Shown: positions 5,642-6,475 of the stretch, one piece after another | Numbering within the stretch: position 1 is the stretch's first letter | How the letters are laid out: each line of letters begins with the position of its first letter | Translations under genes and position numbers: made by a program | Source of the DNA: Mageeibacillus sp. UBA1193 | GTDB taxonomy: Bacteria > Bacillota > Clostridia > Saccharofermentanales > Saccharofermentanaceae | Assembly (NCBI GenBank): GCA_002310155.1 | Contig: DBYF01000042.1 | Coordinates: forward strand, 1-6,475 | Direction of reading: 5' to 3' | Length of the DNA: 6,475 bases | Notes under the pieces: generated by a model | Told to the model about the DNA's origin: nothing | The model's database searches: none | What the model saw: the letters and a program-made list of their open reading frames with translations, nothing else

Positions 5642-6475
5642 TATGTCTCCTCCTGAATGGTAGACTCCCTAAGGAGCGTTCCGTCCGGATTAAAGATCTT
5701 GATCGTCAGTGATCCGTTGATCTTTGACGGGATATCGATTTCAATCCATGACGCGTCCGAATACACCATAGTGCAGGGGCCTTCCTTGATCTTTTTACCT
5801 TTGCCGTCGGTCAGTTCATATGTGAACGGCATATAAATGACATAATCCAGAGTCTCAAAGTAATAGTAGATTTTCTGCGTTCCCTTCGGAATCTCATACT
5901 GAACGTCATAGATCATGTACTGCATGCTCCATCCGTCGACGTAGTATTTCGAGGACGGCATGTCCGGCGTAAACTCCTTGCCGGAATACAGGATCTCAAA
6001 ATCACTCTGCCAGATCTGAGCACTCTGTGCGTCGTAGATCACGACATAGTAATCTCCGGGTTCGAGGTCCTTCGTGTTCTCAAGAGGAAGGATCAGTCTC
6101 GTCGACGAAGCGTCGATCTCCCCTTCTCCGATAACCTCATCTACCAGACTTCCGGTCTTTTTGTAGTAAGTATAGGAAAGCATGGTTCCCGGAGCCGCGT
6201 GATCGATCTGTGTCTCGGCAGCTATATACGTATCTCCCTGATGATATCCCGGAACCGCGATTCCGTCTTTATCGATCATGTGGCTTCCCAGGATATAGAT
6301 CTGTTCAGGGATCGTTCTTCCATCTTCGTAGATCTCGATGCAGCCGACGGTAATGATCGTCATATTCGTATCATAGACCGTACATGCGATCCATCCGGGT
6401 GCGATCTTGTTTGTTGGTCTCCAGTCGCAGTAAACGAAATCGTCTCCGTTATCCACAATAACGGTCTCGGTAAAC
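5641..6475 (-). CDS. Hypothetical beta-rich protein, 5' end outside window
   Basis: I do not recognise this protein. The frame is open to the right edge, giving 277 visible residues. A GTG at 6456 could be read as a start, but it has no Shine-Dalgarno and the codons before it (FTETVI) continue a beta-like pattern, so the true start is probably beyond the edge. The visible part looks like two or three beta-sandwich modules: about 1-60, 78-165 (ending LEPGDYYVVIYDA... and DFEIL) and 175-275 (ending NGSLTIKIFNPDG). It is rich in Tyr, Ile and Asp and has no membrane helix in the visible part. Composition and the one-base overlap with an exported amidase suggest a secreted or surface protein, but its N-terminus, which would show an anchor, cannot be seen. 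The amidase RBS lies inside its last codons. Confidence 0.8.
   Translation of the reverse strand, partial: FTETVIVDNGDDFVYCDWRPTNKIAPGWIACTVYDTNMTIITVGCIEIYEDGRTIPEQIYILGSHMIDKDGIAVPGYHQGDTYIAAETQIDHAAPGTMLSYTYYKKTGSLVDEVIGEGEIDASSTRLILPLENTKDLEPGDYYVVIYDAQSAQIWQSDFEILYSGKEFTPDMPSSKYYVDGWSMQYMIYDVQYEIPKGTQKIYYYFETLDYVIYMPFTYELTDGKGKKIKEGPCTMVYSDASWIEIDIPSKINGSLTIKIFNPDGTLLRESTIQEET
5649..5654 (-). promoter_or_regulatory. AGGAGG RBS of the amidase inside the end of the upstream gene
   Basis: A full-consensus AGGAGG, within CAGGAGGAG on the minus strand, is seven bases before the amidase ATG. It also encodes the last residues of the preceding gene, whose TAA shares one base with the ATG (TAATG). 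This arrangement favours translational coupling by termination-reinitiation. Confidence 0.8.

Noticed and set aside
6454..6456. GTG at 6456 as the start codon of the right-edge gene
   Set aside because: There is no Shine-Dalgarno before it, the frame stays open to the window edge, and the preceding codons continue the protein's beta-rich pattern.

Overview
The window reads as chromosomal DNA from a low-GC-lineage Gram-positive anaerobe, most likely a member of the Clostridia (Lachnospiraceae/Oscillospiraceae-like). The evidence is the gene set (CpXC zinc-ribbon protein, membrane-anchored Amidase_3 with a Pro/Thr/Glu stalk, Ig-repeat transglutaminase, DltA-like ligase), strong AGGAGG-type ribosome binding sites and N-terminal single-helix anchors with no outer-membrane features. 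Base composition is roughly half GC, with a marked preference for ATC, GAC and CTC/CTG codons. This preference opens long spurious frames on the opposite strand. The lineage is inferred by eye, not from a database match.

All six genes lie on the minus strand, so transcription runs from high to low coordinates. In that order they are: (1) a 5'-truncated hypothetical beta-rich protein (5641-6475); (2) a membrane-anchored N-acetylmuramoyl-L-alanine amidase (4580-5641), overlapping gene 1 by one base; (3) a cytoplasmic CpXC zinc-ribbon protein (3851-4561), 18 bases further on; (4) after a 97-base gap holding a terminator-like hairpin and a possible extended -10 promoter, a membrane-anchored protein with five Ig-like domains and a transglutaminase-like domain with an intact Cys-His-Asp triad (2128-3753); (5) after a 77-base gap with two small hairpins, an aspartate/glutamate racemase-family enzyme with a TTG start (1364-2050); (6) 14 bases on, a stand-alone DltA-like amino-acid adenylating ligase (1-1349) whose C-terminal part lies outside the window. 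Every stop codon visible is TAA.

The shared theme is the cell envelope. Genes 2 and 4 are outward-facing, membrane-tethered enzymes. Genes 5 and 6 look like a pair: a racemase would make a D-amino acid and the ligase would adenylate it for loading onto a carrier protein, as DltA does with D-alanine for teichoic acids. By-eye alignment gives the ligase a pocket that keeps the amino-group aspartate (Asp203) but has Lys207 and lacks the chirality cysteine of DltA. That is compatible with an acidic amino acid rather than D-alanine, and fits the Asp/Glu-racemase family of its neighbour. This racemase-ligase pair is the strongest candidate for an undescribed system. Its carrier protein and any transferase would be expected just beyond the left edge.
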